51,322 nt of DNA from an uncultured Nitrospira sp. (GCA_902500995.1 CABVSR010000027.1:1-51322), one strand, 5' to 3'; shown: positions 1 through 9,017, counted from the first letter of the stretch. A program made the numbers and translations. Notes: a model not told the origin generated them from the sequence alone.

Positions 1-2
1 GG

Positions 3-287
3 CTCAATATCAAACAATCCACGCTCTATCTCTGGGTCTCACAGAACAAGATTCCTTGCCATCGCATCCATGGCCTGATCCGATTCGATCCTGATGCCAT
101 CCAGGCATGGCTGAAGGGCTTTGGGACCAATCCCGTCAAGCCTTTCCTGCTGCCGGTTCATGACGATACCCGCGATTTGAACCAGCTCATTGAAGCCGCG
201 AAAACCGAGGTCTATACTTCCCGCCACGGGGAAACTAGACCGAAATCAGGCCTCATCCAGAAGGAGGATGCAGATGGGGCTGTTTAA
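3..287 (+). CDS. HTH (AlpA/excisionase-type) DNA-binding protein, 5' partial
   Basis: The start lies outside the window; 94 codons are visible up to the TAA at 285. The first ~35 visible residues (QSTLYLWVSQNKIPCHRIHG, then IRFDPDAIQAWL) match the winged helix-turn-helix of the excisionase/AlpA/MerR-like family, in which the helix chooses the site and a following Phe-Asp hairpin forms the wing. The rest of the protein looks unstructured. It overlaps the start of the integrase gene by 14 bases, so the two are probably cotranscribed and translationally coupled. Such proteins act as recombination directionality factors or regulators of integrated elements. Xis function is inferred from the domain and the neighbour, not shown. 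Confidence 0.75.
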   Translation, partial: LNIKQSTLYLWVSQNKIPCHRIHGLIRFDPDAIQAWLKGFGTNPVKPFLLPVHDDTRDLNQLIEAAKTEVYTSRHGETRPKSGLIQKEDADGAV

Positions 288-1350
288 GCGCAACAAAGTG
301 TGGTGGATGACGTTTGTCTATCAGGGGCGGCAAATCCGGCGGAGTACCGAATGTACGGACCGCCGACTCGCAGAAGCGGTGCTCGGAAAGATCAAGGTCA
401 AGTTGGTCGAAGGTCGCTATTTCGACCGGCTCGAAGAACAAGAACGGACCTTTGAAGAGATGGTCGAGCGTTACGTGGCTGAGCGAGTCGTGGGAGCGAG
501 CCGTCATGGCGAACGACGGGCGCGAAGCGTCCTGGCTCACCTTCTGCCGGTGTTTGGCAAAAAGACCTTGGTTCAGGTCACACCGAAGGAGATTGCCGCG
601 TATAAGTGGAAACGGCAACAAGCGGGAGCCGCACCGGCCACGATCGTGAAGGAATTGGCCTTGATGAAGACCGCCTTCAATATCGCCATTCGAGAATGGG
701 AATGGTGCCGCGACAATCCGGTGTGCCGGGTGTCGATGGGCAAGGTGAACAATGCACGCGTCCGGTACTGTGATGATGAGACGTTGGCGAGGATTTACCA
801 AGCCTGTCCGACCTGGCTGCAACCGATCGTGATGGTCGCCCGCTATACCGGCCTTCGCCGGGAGAACGTGGTGTGCCTGCAGTGGGAGCAAGTCGATATG
901 GCTCGGGGGCTCATCATTCTTGATCACACTAAGAACGGGGATCGTTTAGGGATTCCGTTGTGTGATCCCGCGATGAAGACCTTGGAAGCCGTGAGACCCT
1001 CCCGACCGCTCGCAAGCGGCCCTGTGTTCCTGCAACACACCGAGCAGAGAGAACCGGTGACGCCGGATATGGTCACGACGGCCTTTCGGCGCGCTTGCGA
1101 GTCCGTAGGCGTGACGAACTTTCGCTTTCACGACCTGCGGCATACCTTCGCCTCCGCGCTCGTGCAGAAGGGCGTGGATCTCTATCGGGTGCAACGGTTG
1201 CTCGGTCACCGCGATGGGCGTATGACGCAACGGTATGCGCATCTCGCACCGGAGAATTTGCGGGAAGCGGTGCAGGTGTTTAAGGACGACTATCACAAAT
1301 TTAGCACAATGCCGGGGGTGGGTCCGACCCGGCTTGTGCTAACTGCCTGA
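274..1350 (+). CDS. Tyrosine-type site-specific integrase
   Basis: A 358-residue phage-integrase-family recombinase that would cut and rejoin DNA at attachment sites. The start is the ATG at 274, which has AAGGAGG at 261-267 six bases upstream; the ATG at 268 abuts the SD, and the frame opens further upstream without a ribosome site. The N-terminal ~60 residues form the arm-binding region, ~65-150 the SAM-like core-binding domain, and ~170-330 the catalytic domain. The catalytic set is complete: Arg195 (TGLRRENV), His286-x-x-Arg289 (HDLRHTFAS), His312 (LGHRD) and Tyr321 (TQRYAHL). It reads toward a tRNA-Glu gene whose 3' end is only 6 bases past its stop, the classic arrangement for an element inserted in a tRNA 3' end. 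The last 14 codons form a strong inverted repeat. Confidence 0.93.
   Translation: MGLFKRNKVWWMTFVYQGRQIRRSTECTDRRLAEAVLGKIKVKLVEGRYFDRLEEQERTFEEMVERYVAERVVGASRHGERRARSVLAHLLPVFGKKTLVQVTPKEIAAYKWKRQQAGAAPATIVKELALMKTAFNIAIREWEWCRDNPVCRVSMGKVNNARVRYCDDETLARIYQACPTWLQPIVMVARYTGLRRENVVCLQWEQVDMARGLIILDHTKNGDRLGIPLCDPAMKTLEAVRPSRPLASGPVFLQHTEQREPVTPDMVTTAFRRACESVGVTNFRFHDLRHTFASALVQKGVDLYRVQRLLGHRDGRMTQRYAHLAPENLREAVQVFKDDYHKFSTMPGVGPTRLVLTA
1301..1342. repeat. Strong inverted repeat at the integrase 3' end
   Basis: TTAGCACAA at 1301-1309 pairs with TTGTGCTAA at 1334-1342, and GCCGGG at 1311-1316 pairs with CCCGGC at 1328-1333, giving a 15-bp stem with one bulged base and an 11-base loop. It lies inside the integrase coding sequence, just before its stop and 14 bases from the tRNA-Glu 3' end. 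There is only a weak T run on either side. It could terminate the tRNA transcript arriving from the right, stabilise the int mRNA, or be part of the attachment-site architecture; the sequence does not decide. Confidence 0.6.
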
Positions 1351-1356
1351 AAAGGT

Positions 1357-1434
1357 TGGTGGTCCCAACGGGATTTGAACCCGTGTCTGAGCCTTGAGAG
1401 GGCTCCGTCCTAGGCCAAGCTAGACGATGGGACC
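1357..1434 (-). tRNA. tRNA-Glu (CUC)
   Basis: Read on the minus strand, a 7-bp acceptor stem (GGTCCCA with TGGGACC), an anticodon stem GAGCC/GGCTC with loop CTCTCAA (anticodon CTC), a GGTTCAAATCC T-arm and an encoded CCA end can all be seen. The 3' end faces the integrase gene and is the likely attB/attachment site of the element on the left. The gene itself looks intact. Confidence 0.95.
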
Positions 1435-1620
1435 GGAGAGGTCAATCACCTGCAGCGGAAAGAAGCGGACTATACCACAGCGAGTTTTAGCATTTCAAAC
1501 AGCAAGTCAGCAGGGGTGAACCTGCCGTCACAGTGGTCGGCCTCAAGAACAGGCAGGAGTCAGGGGTGGTCCGGGGCACAAAGCCTTGCAGAGGCCTTTG
1601 AATTAGCCTACAGTACAGAG

Positions 1621-2049
1621 ATGCCTAGTCGTCATTGCAGAAGCGTGTTGGTTGCGGGATTGCTACCTGCCCTGCTCACCTTGGCCGGCTGCGGAGCCAG
1701 CTTTCTCGAAGGAACCATTGCTCCACCCAATTCCAGTGCCTGGACGAAGTGCGGGCATACGACCACACTGCGTGTGAAACCGCCCAAATCCACGATCACC
1801 GTCGCCTATACCGAGCCCACCACCGGCACAGACGGCAAGCCCTTGACCAATCTGGCCTACACCACCATTTACTACAATGCCGGGGAAGGCCCTGTCATCG
1901 CGAAGGTGGTGCCGGCCTCACAGAAGACCGGGGGGGCGAACGTCTCTCAAGTGATCACCATACCCATGCCGAGCCAGGCGGAGCAGGAGGTGACCGTCTG
2001 CGTCACGGCCACCGACTCCGACGACCGTGAAGGCCCCGCCACGCCCTAG
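1621..2049 (+). CDS. Putative lipoprotein of unknown function
   Basis: A 142-residue protein. The frame is open from 1516, but the ATG at 1621 is chosen because it places a lipoprotein signal at the N-terminus: Arg-rich start, hydrophobic stretch, then the lipobox LAGC with Cys at about residue 21. The mature part is rich in Thr, Pro and beta-branched residues (SQVITIPMP, EQEVTVCVTATDS) and looks like a single fibronectin-type-III/Ig-like beta sandwich. I do not recognise a named family. It probably sits in the inner or outer membrane facing the periplasm. The neighbouring 1435-1620 stretch holds no other gene that I can see. Confidence 0.7.
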   Translation: MPSRHCRSVLVAGLLPALLTLAGCGASFLEGTIAPPNSSAWTKCGHTTTLRVKPPKSTITVAYTEPTTGTDGKPLTNLAYTTIYYNAGEGPVIAKVVPASQKTGGANVSQVITIPMPSQAEQEVTVCVTATDSDDREGPATP

Positions 2050-2178
2050 AGTGCCCGCTAGAACAGACTTGACAGCGCTCCGCTAAGGGCCTACCTTGCA
2101 TCCCACTTGCTCAGGTCGGCACAGATGGCCGGATGCGTCGCCCAACCGACCCTCGGGTCGCCCGAGATTTTTCTACGC

Positions 2179-2700
2179 ATGGAACTTCGCAAACCTGACG
2201 CATCACCTTCTCGCGAGGGCGAATCAGAGCGGCACAGCCACCGCTTGGAGATTCGGCTCGGTTCGAATATTTTTCGCAACACCAACGGCGTAATCCGGGT
2301 TCAAGGGAAGGAACAACTCGTTCTGGAACTGGCGCCGGAGCACGACCGCATTCTGCTCACCATCGATTTATACGACGGGAGCGGCAACCATGTGGCGCAT
2401 CTCCGCCGCAATCGCTGGGCTTTTAACGACGGCAACCGCTTCTCGCTCAACACCAGCGACTCCCCGCCGACCTTGTTTCCCAATCTTCCCTGGCTCAAGG
2501 TGACGGATCAGGAAACCGGCGACACGGTGCTGGAGGCCGCGGTCGCCCCGGGGGAAAAGATTCAAGTGGCCACGGGCAAGTTTTATTCGCATCGCGGCCA
2601 ACTCATCGAGATCACCTCCCACTTCTGCCGCGTCGGATCGACGCACACGCTGTTCGGTGATGTGTTCGAAGCGCGCGGCGGAACAGCCGTCCTGGGATAG
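2179..2700 (+). CDS. Conserved protein of unknown function
   Basis: 173 residues from the ATG at 2179; earlier in-frame starts at 2107 (TTG) and 2125 exist but their N-terminus is not convincing and none has a clear ribosome site. The body alternates beta strands (LEIRLGSNIFRN, ILLTIDLYDGSGNHVAHLRR, VLEAAVAPGEKIQVATGKFY) and ends in a short C-terminal Gly-rich tail. No catalytic motif, membrane segment or signal is visible. It resembles small all-beta proteins that carry a structural rather than enzymatic role, but I do not recognise the family. It lies 15 bases before the next gene and may be cotranscribed with it. Confidence 0.65.
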   Translation: MELRKPDASPSREGESERHSHRLEIRLGSNIFRNTNGVIRVQGKEQLVLELAPEHDRILLTIDLYDGSGNHVAHLRRNRWAFNDGNRFSLNTSDSPPTLFPNLPWLKVTDQETGDTVLEAAVAPGEKIQVATGKFYSHRGQLIEITSHFCRVGSTHTLFGDVFEARGGTAVLG

Positions 2701-2715
2701 GCTGCCCTCATCCTC

Positions 2716-3129
2716 ATGACGGACAATCCGACGCCCAGCATTCAAGCGTTCCTGGTGTGCGACTCCGTCATCGAAGACAGCCTCACCAAGAAAAAGTCCC
2801 TCATCGGCATTTTTACCCACTTGCAGGCGGTCGCCTTTCCATTCCAGCACCACCAGGTGGGCCTGTACTTCTGCCTGACCGATGCTGAAGGGACGTACCA
2901 TTTGGAGATCGATCTGGTCTATGTGAACACCGATCAGCTGGTCTGCCGCGCGTCGCTTCCCGACATCGCCATCAACGATCGTCTTCAGATCGCTGATTTC
3001 GGCATCAACATCCCCGCCCTCCTCTTTCCCGCGCCGGGTCGTTACGAGTTTCGCCTGCGCATGAACCACCGCGTGATTGCGCAAAAAGACTTCACCGTCA
3101 TTCAGCGCGAAGCCCCGCCCGGCGCGTAG
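2716..3129 (+). CDS. Conserved beta-rich protein, DUF6941-like
   Basis: 137 residues. The opening (QAFLVCDSVIEDSLTKKKSL followed by IGIFTHLQA) is the recognisable signature of a widespread small family of unknown function that I associate with DUF6941; the assignment is from memory. The remainder reads as a beta sandwich (GLYFCLTDAEGTYHLEIDLV, FGINIPALLFPAPGRYEFRL) with a typical Pro-Gly-x-Tyr turn before a final strand. There is no signal peptide, so it is probably cytoplasmic. It follows the preceding unknown gene by 15 bases, suggesting a two-gene unit. Confidence 0.75.
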   Translation: MTDNPTPSIQAFLVCDSVIEDSLTKKKSLIGIFTHLQAVAFPFQHHQVGLYFCLTDAEGTYHLEIDLVYVNTDQLVCRASLPDIAINDRLQIADFGINIPALLFPAPGRYEFRLRMNHRVIAQKDFTVIQREAPPGA

Positions 3130-3271
3130 GCGACCGTTCACCATCCGGTGAAGGTGTCTGCAACCGGGATAGGTCAGGCCGCCGAACCTATCACCGCCCA
3201 CGGACAGTTCAGGTATTTCGAACAGGGGTATTGCGGAAGGTTCGTCGGGAGGTCACGAGGAGACGCGGGGG

Positions 3272-4417
3272 CTAAAAGGCCGTGGCAGTGGCGAGGCAAG
3301 CGTCGACATATTCGTTTTCGCCGCGATGGCAGGCCTGGACACGCTTATTCTGATTGTCGAACAGCGGCACCACCATCTCACCGACCGTGGCATAACAGTC
3401 TCGTTTGAATGGGCCATCCAGGCTGCGGCACAAGGCCAGGCCGGGATCGGGATTGGCGTCCGTCAGAATGAAGTCTTTCACCGCGCCGATGAAGCATTGT
3501 TTAACCTGATCGCCCTGTCCCAGTCGGCACAAGGCATTCACTTGCTGGGCATCGCGCAGCGTGTAGCCGCTGATGTCGCGCCCCAAACTCCGGTAACAGG
3601 TGGTCTGATGCTCGCCCTCTACCCGGGCGCATTGCGTGAACGCCTGCGCGAAATCGTAGTTCAAAAAGGTCAGCACGGCGGAGGTTTGCATCAGGTAACA
3701 GGCGCGCAAATATTTTTCCGTCAGCACGGAGCAGGGATACAACAGATCTTGAGGATTCAAAAAGCTGGTCGCCTCATGATGATGCCCGCCGGCCTGAGGC
3801 GCGCGGCGCGCTTGCTGAAACGTCACGATGTTCTCCATGAACACGCCACCGTAGCAGGACTCACGGTCCCAACTCCCCGGCAATGCGTCACAAAAGGCGA
3901 GGCTCTTCAGGACGTCGTAACGGAATTGAATGGTCAGGCCATGACCCAATCCATGGAGACAGTTGTATCGCTGAAACGAATAGGCGGAGACCGTTTCGCT
4001 GGTGGGGCAGAGGGGCAGGATATGCTCGGGCTCCACGGAGGGCAGACTGCTTAAAAATGCCTGCAATACGCCATGGTAACAGCCGGACCAAAACACATCC
4101 CGACAATGGGACATGGCAAGCGGGGCCGTTCCGTAGCGCAGAAACGACTGTTGGCCCACACGATGGACGAGCGGATGCGCCTCGCGCAGAGCGTCTGGAT
4201 CTTGCGCGGTGATCTGTTCGAGAGCCGTCAATGCCTGCTCCGTGCCTTCGGCCGCCAAGATTGTTTCCAGGTGCGTCTGGTAGCACGGCATTTTGGCTTC
4301 AAAGGGCTGGGTGCGGCAGGCCTCCGGCGACAGCGGCTCTCCCGCTTGGAGCCCGCCTGCCCATAAGAGGCCAAGAAGCACGACACCTACCTGCACCAGC
4401 CGATGAGCACGCATCAT
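3272..4417 (-). CDS. Exported cysteine-rich protein with HGLGHG motif
   Basis: 381 residues starting at the first of two adjacent ATGs (4417), preceded by GAGGAGAGAGG. Residues 1-25 are a clear Sec signal ending in LQAGE. The mature protein has about 20 cysteines, many in recurring short units of the type Cys-Tyr or Cys-Arg (HCRDVFWSGCYHG, NCLHGLGHG, SCYGGVFMEN, TCYRSLGRD, DCYATVGE). This spacing suggests repeated helical units locked by disulfides in the periplasm; the His-Gly-x-Gly-His-Gly patch could bind a metal or haem, although no CxxCH haem site is present. I recognise the general look from hypothetical proteins of environmental bacteria but no function. It is convergent with the preceding gene. 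Confidence 0.8.
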   Translation of the reverse strand: MMRAHRLVQVGVVLLGLLWAGGLQAGEPLSPEACRTQPFEAKMPCYQTHLETILAAEGTEQALTALEQITAQDPDALREAHPLVHRVGQQSFLRYGTAPLAMSHCRDVFWSGCYHGVLQAFLSSLPSVEPEHILPLCPTSETVSAYSFQRYNCLHGLGHGLTIQFRYDVLKSLAFCDALPGSWDRESCYGGVFMENIVTFQQARRAPQAGGHHHEATSFLNPQDLLYPCSVLTEKYLRACYLMQTSAVLTFLNYDFAQAFTQCARVEGEHQTTCYRSLGRDISGYTLRDAQQVNALCRLGQGDQVKQCFIGAVKDFILTDANPDPGLALCRSLDGPFKRDCYATVGEMVVPLFDNQNKRVQACHRGENEYVDACLATATAF

Positions 4418-4556
4418 TCCCTCTCTCCTCGATCAATTCGCGATGTGGCGTTGAAGCCTGTGACGGAGGCTTGATTCTAAGGTAGCCGCGCGGATCGATC
4501 CAGAGAAAATCAACTCGGCACGCGCGGCACACGAAGCCCTCTTCTCCAGCCAGCCG

Positions 4557-4569
4557 TTCTATGATAGAA
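4557..4569 (+). promoter_or_regulatory. Perfect palindrome with -10-like core upstream of glnS
   Basis: TTCTATGATAGAA is a perfect 6-1-6 palindrome 46 bases before the glnS start. It contains TATGAT, a good -10 element; no convincing -35 is seen at the right distance. It may be the glnS promoter, or an operator overlapping it. Confidence 0.4.
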
Positions 4570-4615
4570 CCAAGCGCGCTCGATCATCTCTGTTCACAAC
4601 GGAATAGCAACGACC

Positions 4616-6319
4616 ATGTCCACGGCCCCGGAACCTCCTGTACGCTCTGACTTCATCCGCGAGATCGTCGCGGCCGACCGCGCTGCCGGCAAACACGGCG
4701 GCCGCGTCGTGACCCGCTTCCCGCCGGAACCGAACGGCTACCTCCATATCGGCCATGCCAAATCGATTTGCCTGAACTTTGGCATTGCCAACGAGCAGCC
4801 AGGCGGAATCTGCCATCTCCGCATGGATGACACCAACCCGACGACGGAAGATCCTGAATACGTACAGGCCATTCAAGAAGATGTTCGCTGGCTCGGATTT
4901 GACTGGCGCGACAAGATGTTCTTCGCCTCAGACTACTTCGAGCGGCTCTATGACTTTGCGGTCGTCCTTATCAAGAAAGGCCTCGCGTATGTCGATAGCC
5001 TGACGGCCGATGAGATGCGCCGGTATCGCGGAACCCTCACGGAGCCGGGGCAGCCCAGCCCCCATCGTACCCGTAGCATTGAGGAAAACCTGGACCTCTT
5101 TCGCCGGATGCGGGCGGGGGAATTTGCCGACGGCACACATGTGCTCCGCGCCAAGATCGACATGGCCTCGCCCAACATCAACCTCCGCGATCCGGTGCTG
5201 TACCGCATCCGGCACGTGGCTCATTACCGCACGGGCACCTCCTGGTGCATGTATCCGTCGTACGATTTCGCCCATCCGCTGTCCGACGCCATCGAAGGCA
5301 TCACGCATTCGATCTGCACCTTGGAATTCGAAGACCACCGGCCGTTGTATGATTGGGTGGTGGAGCAATGCGAGACGCCCCGGCGGCCACAGCAAATTGA
5401 ATTTGCCAGACTGAATGTGACGTTCACGGTCATGAGCAAGCGCAAATTACTCGATCTGGTCGAACGCAAGCTGGTCAACGGCTGGGATGACCCCCGGCTG
5501 CCGACGCTCAAGGGGCTCCGCCGCCGCGGCTTCACTCCCGAAGCGCTGCGCGCCTTTTGCGAAGCCATCGGCGTGGCCAAACGGGATGCCACCGTCGAAA
5601 TGCAGCTGCTGGAGCACTTTGTCCGGGAAGACCTGAACAAGCGCGCCCCCCGCGTGATGGCCGTGCTCCGCCCCTTGCGCCTCGTGATCGAGAATTATCC
5701 CGATGGCCAGGTCGAGCAGCTCGAGGCCGTCAACAATCCGGAAGATGCTTCCGCCGGAACTCGCCGGATACCCTTTTCCCGTGTCCTTTATATTGACCAG
5801 GAAGATTTCAAAGAAGATCCGCCCAAGCAGTTCTTCCGCCTGGCGCCAGGACGCGAAGTGCGATTGCGATATGCCTACATCATCACCTGTATCGGTGTTG
5901 TCAAAGACCCGAACACCGGCGAGATCACGGAACTCCGCTGCACCTACGATCCCGAAACGAAAAGCGGCGGAGCGCAGGCGCAGAGAAAAGTGAAGGCAAC
6001 AATCCATTGGGTGTCTGCGGCCCATGCCGTCGATGCGGAAATCCGGCTGTATGAGAATCTCCTGCTGACCGATCCGGCCAAGATCCCGGCCGATCAGGAT
6101 TGGACGCAGCATCTGAATCCGCGTTCGCTGGAACGGCTGCCATCCTGTAAAGTGGAACCGGGCCTCGCTTCGATCGCTCCCGGCACCAGCGTCCAATTCG
6201 AACGCGTGGGCTACTTCTGCGCAGACCCCGATTCGAAGCCCAATCAGCTCGTGTTCAATCGAACCGTTACGCTCAAAGACGCCTGGGCCAAGCTCGAAAA
6301 GGCACAGACCCCGCGCTGA
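4616..6319 (+). CDS. glnS: Glutamine-tRNA ligase
   Basis: A 567-residue class I aminoacyl-tRNA synthetase charging tRNA-Gln with glutamine in the cytoplasm, close to the usual bacterial GlnRS length (~550). The Rossmann catalytic domain has [16 protein letters not shown] (HIGH at 44-47) and the KMSKS-type loop VMSKRKLL at ~272-279; GlnRS-specific sequences include RMDDTNP and [18 protein letters not shown]. From ~340 on it has the two beta-barrel anticodon-binding domains (ending [21 protein letters not shown]). The start is the ATG at 4616. A direct GlnRS means the cell need not depend on transamidation for Gln-tRNA. Two tRNA-Gln genes lie ~2.5 kb downstream. Confidence 0.97.
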   Translation: MSTAPEPPVRSDFIREIVAADRAAGKHGGRVVTRFPPEPNGYLHIGHAKSICLNFGIANEQPGGICHLRMDDTNPTTEDPEYVQAIQEDVRWLGFDWRDKMFFASDYFERLYDFAVVLIKKGLAYVDSLTADEMRRYRGTLTEPGQPSPHRTRSIEENLDLFRRMRAGEFADGTHVLRAKIDMASPNINLRDPVLYRIRHVAHYRTGTSWCMYPSYDFAHPLSDAIEGITHSICTLEFEDHRPLYDWVVEQCETPRRPQQIEFARLNVTFTVMSKRKLLDLVERKLVNGWDDPRLPTLKGLRRRGFTPEALRAFCEAIGVAKRDATVEMQLLEHFVREDLNKRAPRVMAVLRPLRLVIENYPDGQVEQLEAVNNPEDASAGTRRIPFSRVLYIDQEDFKEDPPKQFFRLAPGREVRLRYAYIITCIGVVKDPNTGEITELRCTYDPETKSGGAQAQRKVKATIHWVSAAHAVDAEIRLYENLLLTDPAKIPADQDWTQHLNPRSLERLPSCKVEPGLASIAPGTSVQFERVGYFCADPDSKPNQLVFNRTVTLKDAWAKLEKAQTPR

Positions 6320-6468
6320 TCCCTTCATTCCGGCTTCCATCAGCCTGATTCCACCGCAAAGTACTGGGCCTCCAACCTTCTGCCGTCTTGAACCTTCCGC
6401 GGTCGATGAACGAGAATCGCGCCTCATTGCAGTTCGTCAATTCATGACCAACAACCGGAGTGACGGCG

Positions 6469-6804
6469 ATGGGGACAGAATCGGGCAGCCAAGATCAGCA
6501 GGCAGAACGCGGTTCGTTCCGGGAGCGACTCATGCGTCTCGAAGCCGCCATCCCCGGCGCGGCGACCAGCGCTCAACCACTCCTCGTGAGTATTCACCGC
6601 TCCGTCCGCCGGCTCCACGACCAACTTCAGCGCATCGATGTGACGCCGGTCCTCCCTCGCACCCTCGTCAGCCGCATCCGCTGCTTCGATTGCGGCACGA
6701 CGAACATGGACTCGTTTCATACCTCGACACAAGGCGGCTACGATCTCTGCCCACCCTGCTTTCAGCATCGCCTTCGCACCGGGCGCGCCAAGACCGCGCA
6801 TTGA
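6469..6804 (+). CDS. Small zinc-ribbon protein of unknown function
   Basis: 111 residues from the ATG at 6469, chosen over the GTG at 6460 because a CGGAG sits 8 bases upstream of the ATG. The first ~65 residues are polar and helical; the C-terminal half carries a Cys4 zinc-binding pattern, RCFDCGTTNMD and then YDLCPPCFQHR about 20 residues later. Such ribbons bind nucleic acid or protein, but I do not recognise the family. It lies between glnS and uup on the same strand with about 150 bases on each side, so an operon is possible but not evident. Confidence 0.7.
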   Translation: MGTESGSQDQQAERGSFRERLMRLEAAIPGAATSAQPLLVSIHRSVRRLHDQLQRIDVTPVLPRTLVSRIRCFDCGTTNMDSFHTSTQGGYDLCPPCFQHRLRTGRAKTAH

Positions 6805-6960
6805 CCTTCACACCAGCCCCTTGCCCACCAGCCTATTGAGTTGGGTCAATTTCTCCCTCAGCCGGCATGGCGATTCGCGGCACCTCGTTCGGCTAGCCTC
6901 CAACTGTTCCCGCACCGTATACTCCAGACTTTGATTTTCACGAGAGAGGTACCCTGGGTT

Positions 6961-8808
6961 ATGGCCCCGAATATTCTGTTGAGTTGCGAATCAATCAGTA
7001 AGAGCTATGGCGTGCGAGCCCTCTTTGCCAATCTCACCCTGGCTCTCTACGAGGGCGATCACGTCGGACTGATCGGCCCGAACGGGTCCGGCAAATCGAC
7101 GCTGTTGAAGATTCTCGCCGGAATCGAATCGCCCGACCAAGGCACGCGCACCCTACGTGGGCATACCCGCGTCGGATATGTGCCGCAGGAGCCGAGCTTC
7201 CCCACCGATTCCACCATCGACCAGGTTCTGCAGCAAACCCTGAGCGACGCCGGCCGGGATCCGCATGAAGAAGGCGGCCGGATCGCCCGGGCGCTCAGCA
7301 TCGGCACCTTTCCCGATCCTGAGCACAGCGTCGACAGTCTCTCAGGAGGCTGGCGCAAACGACTTGCCATCACGCAGGCCTTGCTGCTGGAGCCGGACGT
7401 GCTGCTGATGGACGAACCCACCAACCACCTGGATGTGGAAGGCATTCTCTGGCTGGAACGGCTGCTGAAACATCGCGCGAAGGCCTTTCTCGTCATCAGT
7501 CACGACCGGCGCTTTTTGGAATCGATCGCTACGCGCATGGTGGAACTCAATCGCTGTTATTCCGAGGGGCGCTTTGAAGCGAAAGGTCGGTATAGCGACT
7601 TTTTGGAACAACGCGATGCCGTGCTCCAGGCCCAGGCCGACTATCAATCGTCGCTGGCCAATCGCGTGCGGCGTGAAGTGGAGTGGCTGCGCCGAGGCCC
7701 CAAAGCCCGCACGACCAAAGCCAAGGGGCGCATTCAGTCAGCCGGCAAACTGATCGATGAACTCGACCAGGTTGAATCCCGCTCGGCGCAGTCGTCGATC
7801 GATATCGACTTTTCCGCATCGGGCCGAAAGTCCAAACAATTGCTGGTCGCGAAAGAGGTGACGAAACGCTTCAGCGGCAAACCGGTCGTCACGAATCTTG
7901 AACTGCTCCTCGGCCCCGGCCAACGACTCGGCCTCCTCGGTCCCAACGGGAGCGGCAAAACCACACTGCTTCGATTGTTGGCCGGCACGCTGGAACCGGA
8001 CTCCGGCACGATTGTGCGGGCAGACGGTCTGCGCACCGTCTCCTTCGAACAACATCGCGACTCCTTGGATCAGTCCGCCAGCTTACGGCGGGCGCTGGCT
8101 CCGAGCGGGGATGCGGTCATCTATCAAGGTCGTGCAGTACATCTGGCCTCCTGGGCCAAACGCTTCCTCTTTCGGCCTGAACAGCTCGACCTGCCGGTCT
8201 CGCGACTCTCCGGCGGTGAACAGGCACGGCTGATGATCGCACAACTGATGCTGCAGCCGGCGGACTTGCTCATTCTCGACGAGCCCACCAATGATTTGGA
8301 TATTCCGACGCTCGATGTGCTGGAAGACAGCCTGCTCGAATTCCCCGGCGCGCTCGTGCTCGTCACCCATGACCGGTGGTTGCTGGATCGTGTCTCGACC
8401 ATCCTGCTGGCGCTCGACGGCACCGGCCGCCTGGAATGGTTCGCCGACTATGCCCAGTGGGAAAGCGCGCAGGAACGGGCTGCCGGTTCTGAAATTGGTG
8501 TGAACGAGGGCCCCCCCGCCTCAGGCACGACCGACGAAGAGACCGCAACTGCCACGATTCGCAAGCCCAAGAAACTCAGCTATCGGGAGCAGAAGGAATG
8601 GGGCAGCATTGAAGATTCGATCCTAAAAGCCGAGGAACAGGTTTGCGCCTGCCAGACAGCCATGCAGGATCCGGCGGTGGTATCGGATGCGGCGGCACTC
8701 CAGGAGCGAAGCCAGGCGTTGGTGGCGGCGCAGGCTGAGGTGGACCGGCTCTACGCCCGCTGGGCCGAGCTGGATGAGAAACGCGCCCAGATCGTGCAAA
8801 GTTCTTGA
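6961..8808 (+). CDS. uup: ABC-F ATPase, Uup-type
   Basis: 615 residues from the ATG at 6961 (GAGAGGT about 12 bases upstream); the frame is open further upstream but that part lacks conserved character. It has two ABC cassettes without membrane domains: Walker A GPNGSGKST at 39-47 and GPNGSGKTT at ~327, signature motifs LSGGW and LSGGE, and Walker B LLMDEPTNHLD and LILDEPTNDLD. A charged linker with RRGPKART separates them. The C-terminal ~90 residues form the coiled-coil domain (KKLSYREQKEW...) diagnostic of Uup rather than EttA. ABC-F proteins act on the ribosome, and Uup also affects replication and transposon excision. Confidence 0.92.
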   Translation: MAPNILLSCESISKSYGVRALFANLTLALYEGDHVGLIGPNGSGKSTLLKILAGIESPDQGTRTLRGHTRVGYVPQEPSFPTDSTIDQVLQQTLSDAGRDPHEEGGRIARALSIGTFPDPEHSVDSLSGGWRKRLAITQALLLEPDVLLMDEPTNHLDVEGILWLERLLKHRAKAFLVISHDRRFLESIATRMVELNRCYSEGRFEAKGRYSDFLEQRDAVLQAQADYQSSLANRVRREVEWLRRGPKARTTKAKGRIQSAGKLIDELDQVESRSAQSSIDIDFSASGRKSKQLLVAKEVTKRFSGKPVVTNLELLLGPGQRLGLLGPNGSGKTTLLRLLAGTLEPDSGTIVRADGLRTVSFEQHRDSLDQSASLRRALAPSGDAVIYQGRAVHLASWAKRFLFRPEQLDLPVSRLSGGEQARLMIAQLMLQPADLLILDEPTNDLDIPTLDVLEDSLLEFPGALVLVTHDRWLLDRVSTILLALDGTGRLEWFADYAQWESAQERAAGSEIGVNEGPPASGTTDEETATATIRKPKKLSYREQKEWGSIEDSILKAEEQVCACQTAMQDPAVVSDAAALQERSQALVAAQAEVDRLYARWAELDEKRAQIVQSS

Positions 8809-8816
8809 AAGGAAAT

Positions 8817-8890
8817 TGGCTGGGGGACTAGGAATCGAACCTAGGTAGCCAGCTCCAAAGGCTGGCGTCCTACCGCTAGACGATCCCCCA
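8817..8890 (-). tRNA. tRNA-Gln (UUG)
   Basis: On the minus strand: acceptor TGGGGGA/TCCCCCA, anticodon stem CCAGC/GCTGG with loop CTTTGGA (anticodon TTG), T-arm GGTTCGATTCC and encoded GCCA end. It ends 8 bases after the uup stop, on the opposite strand. It lies downstream of the second tRNA-Gln and probably shares its transcript. Confidence 0.95.
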
Positions 8891-8943
8891 GCGCGGTACG
8901 GAACCGAGACATCGAGCTGAAGAGCAGGGCGTGGAGAAGATTT

Positions 8944-9017
8944 TGGCTGGGGGACTAGGAATCGAACCTAGGTAGTCAGATCCAGAGACTGACGTCCTAC
9001 CGCTAGACGATCCCCCA
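8944..9017 (-). tRNA. tRNA-Gln (CUG)
   Basis: Almost identical in sequence to its neighbour 53 bases away but with anticodon loop CTCTGGA (anticodon CTG) and anticodon stem TCAGT/TCTGA-type pairing. Encoded CCA end. It lies just downstream of gltX on the same strand, so gltX and the two tRNA-Gln genes may be transcribed together. Confidence 0.95.

Noticed and set aside
3136-3152. Hairpin TTCACC-ATCC-GGTGAA between convergent genes
   Set aside because: Only 6 bp and no T run, so not supported as a terminator.
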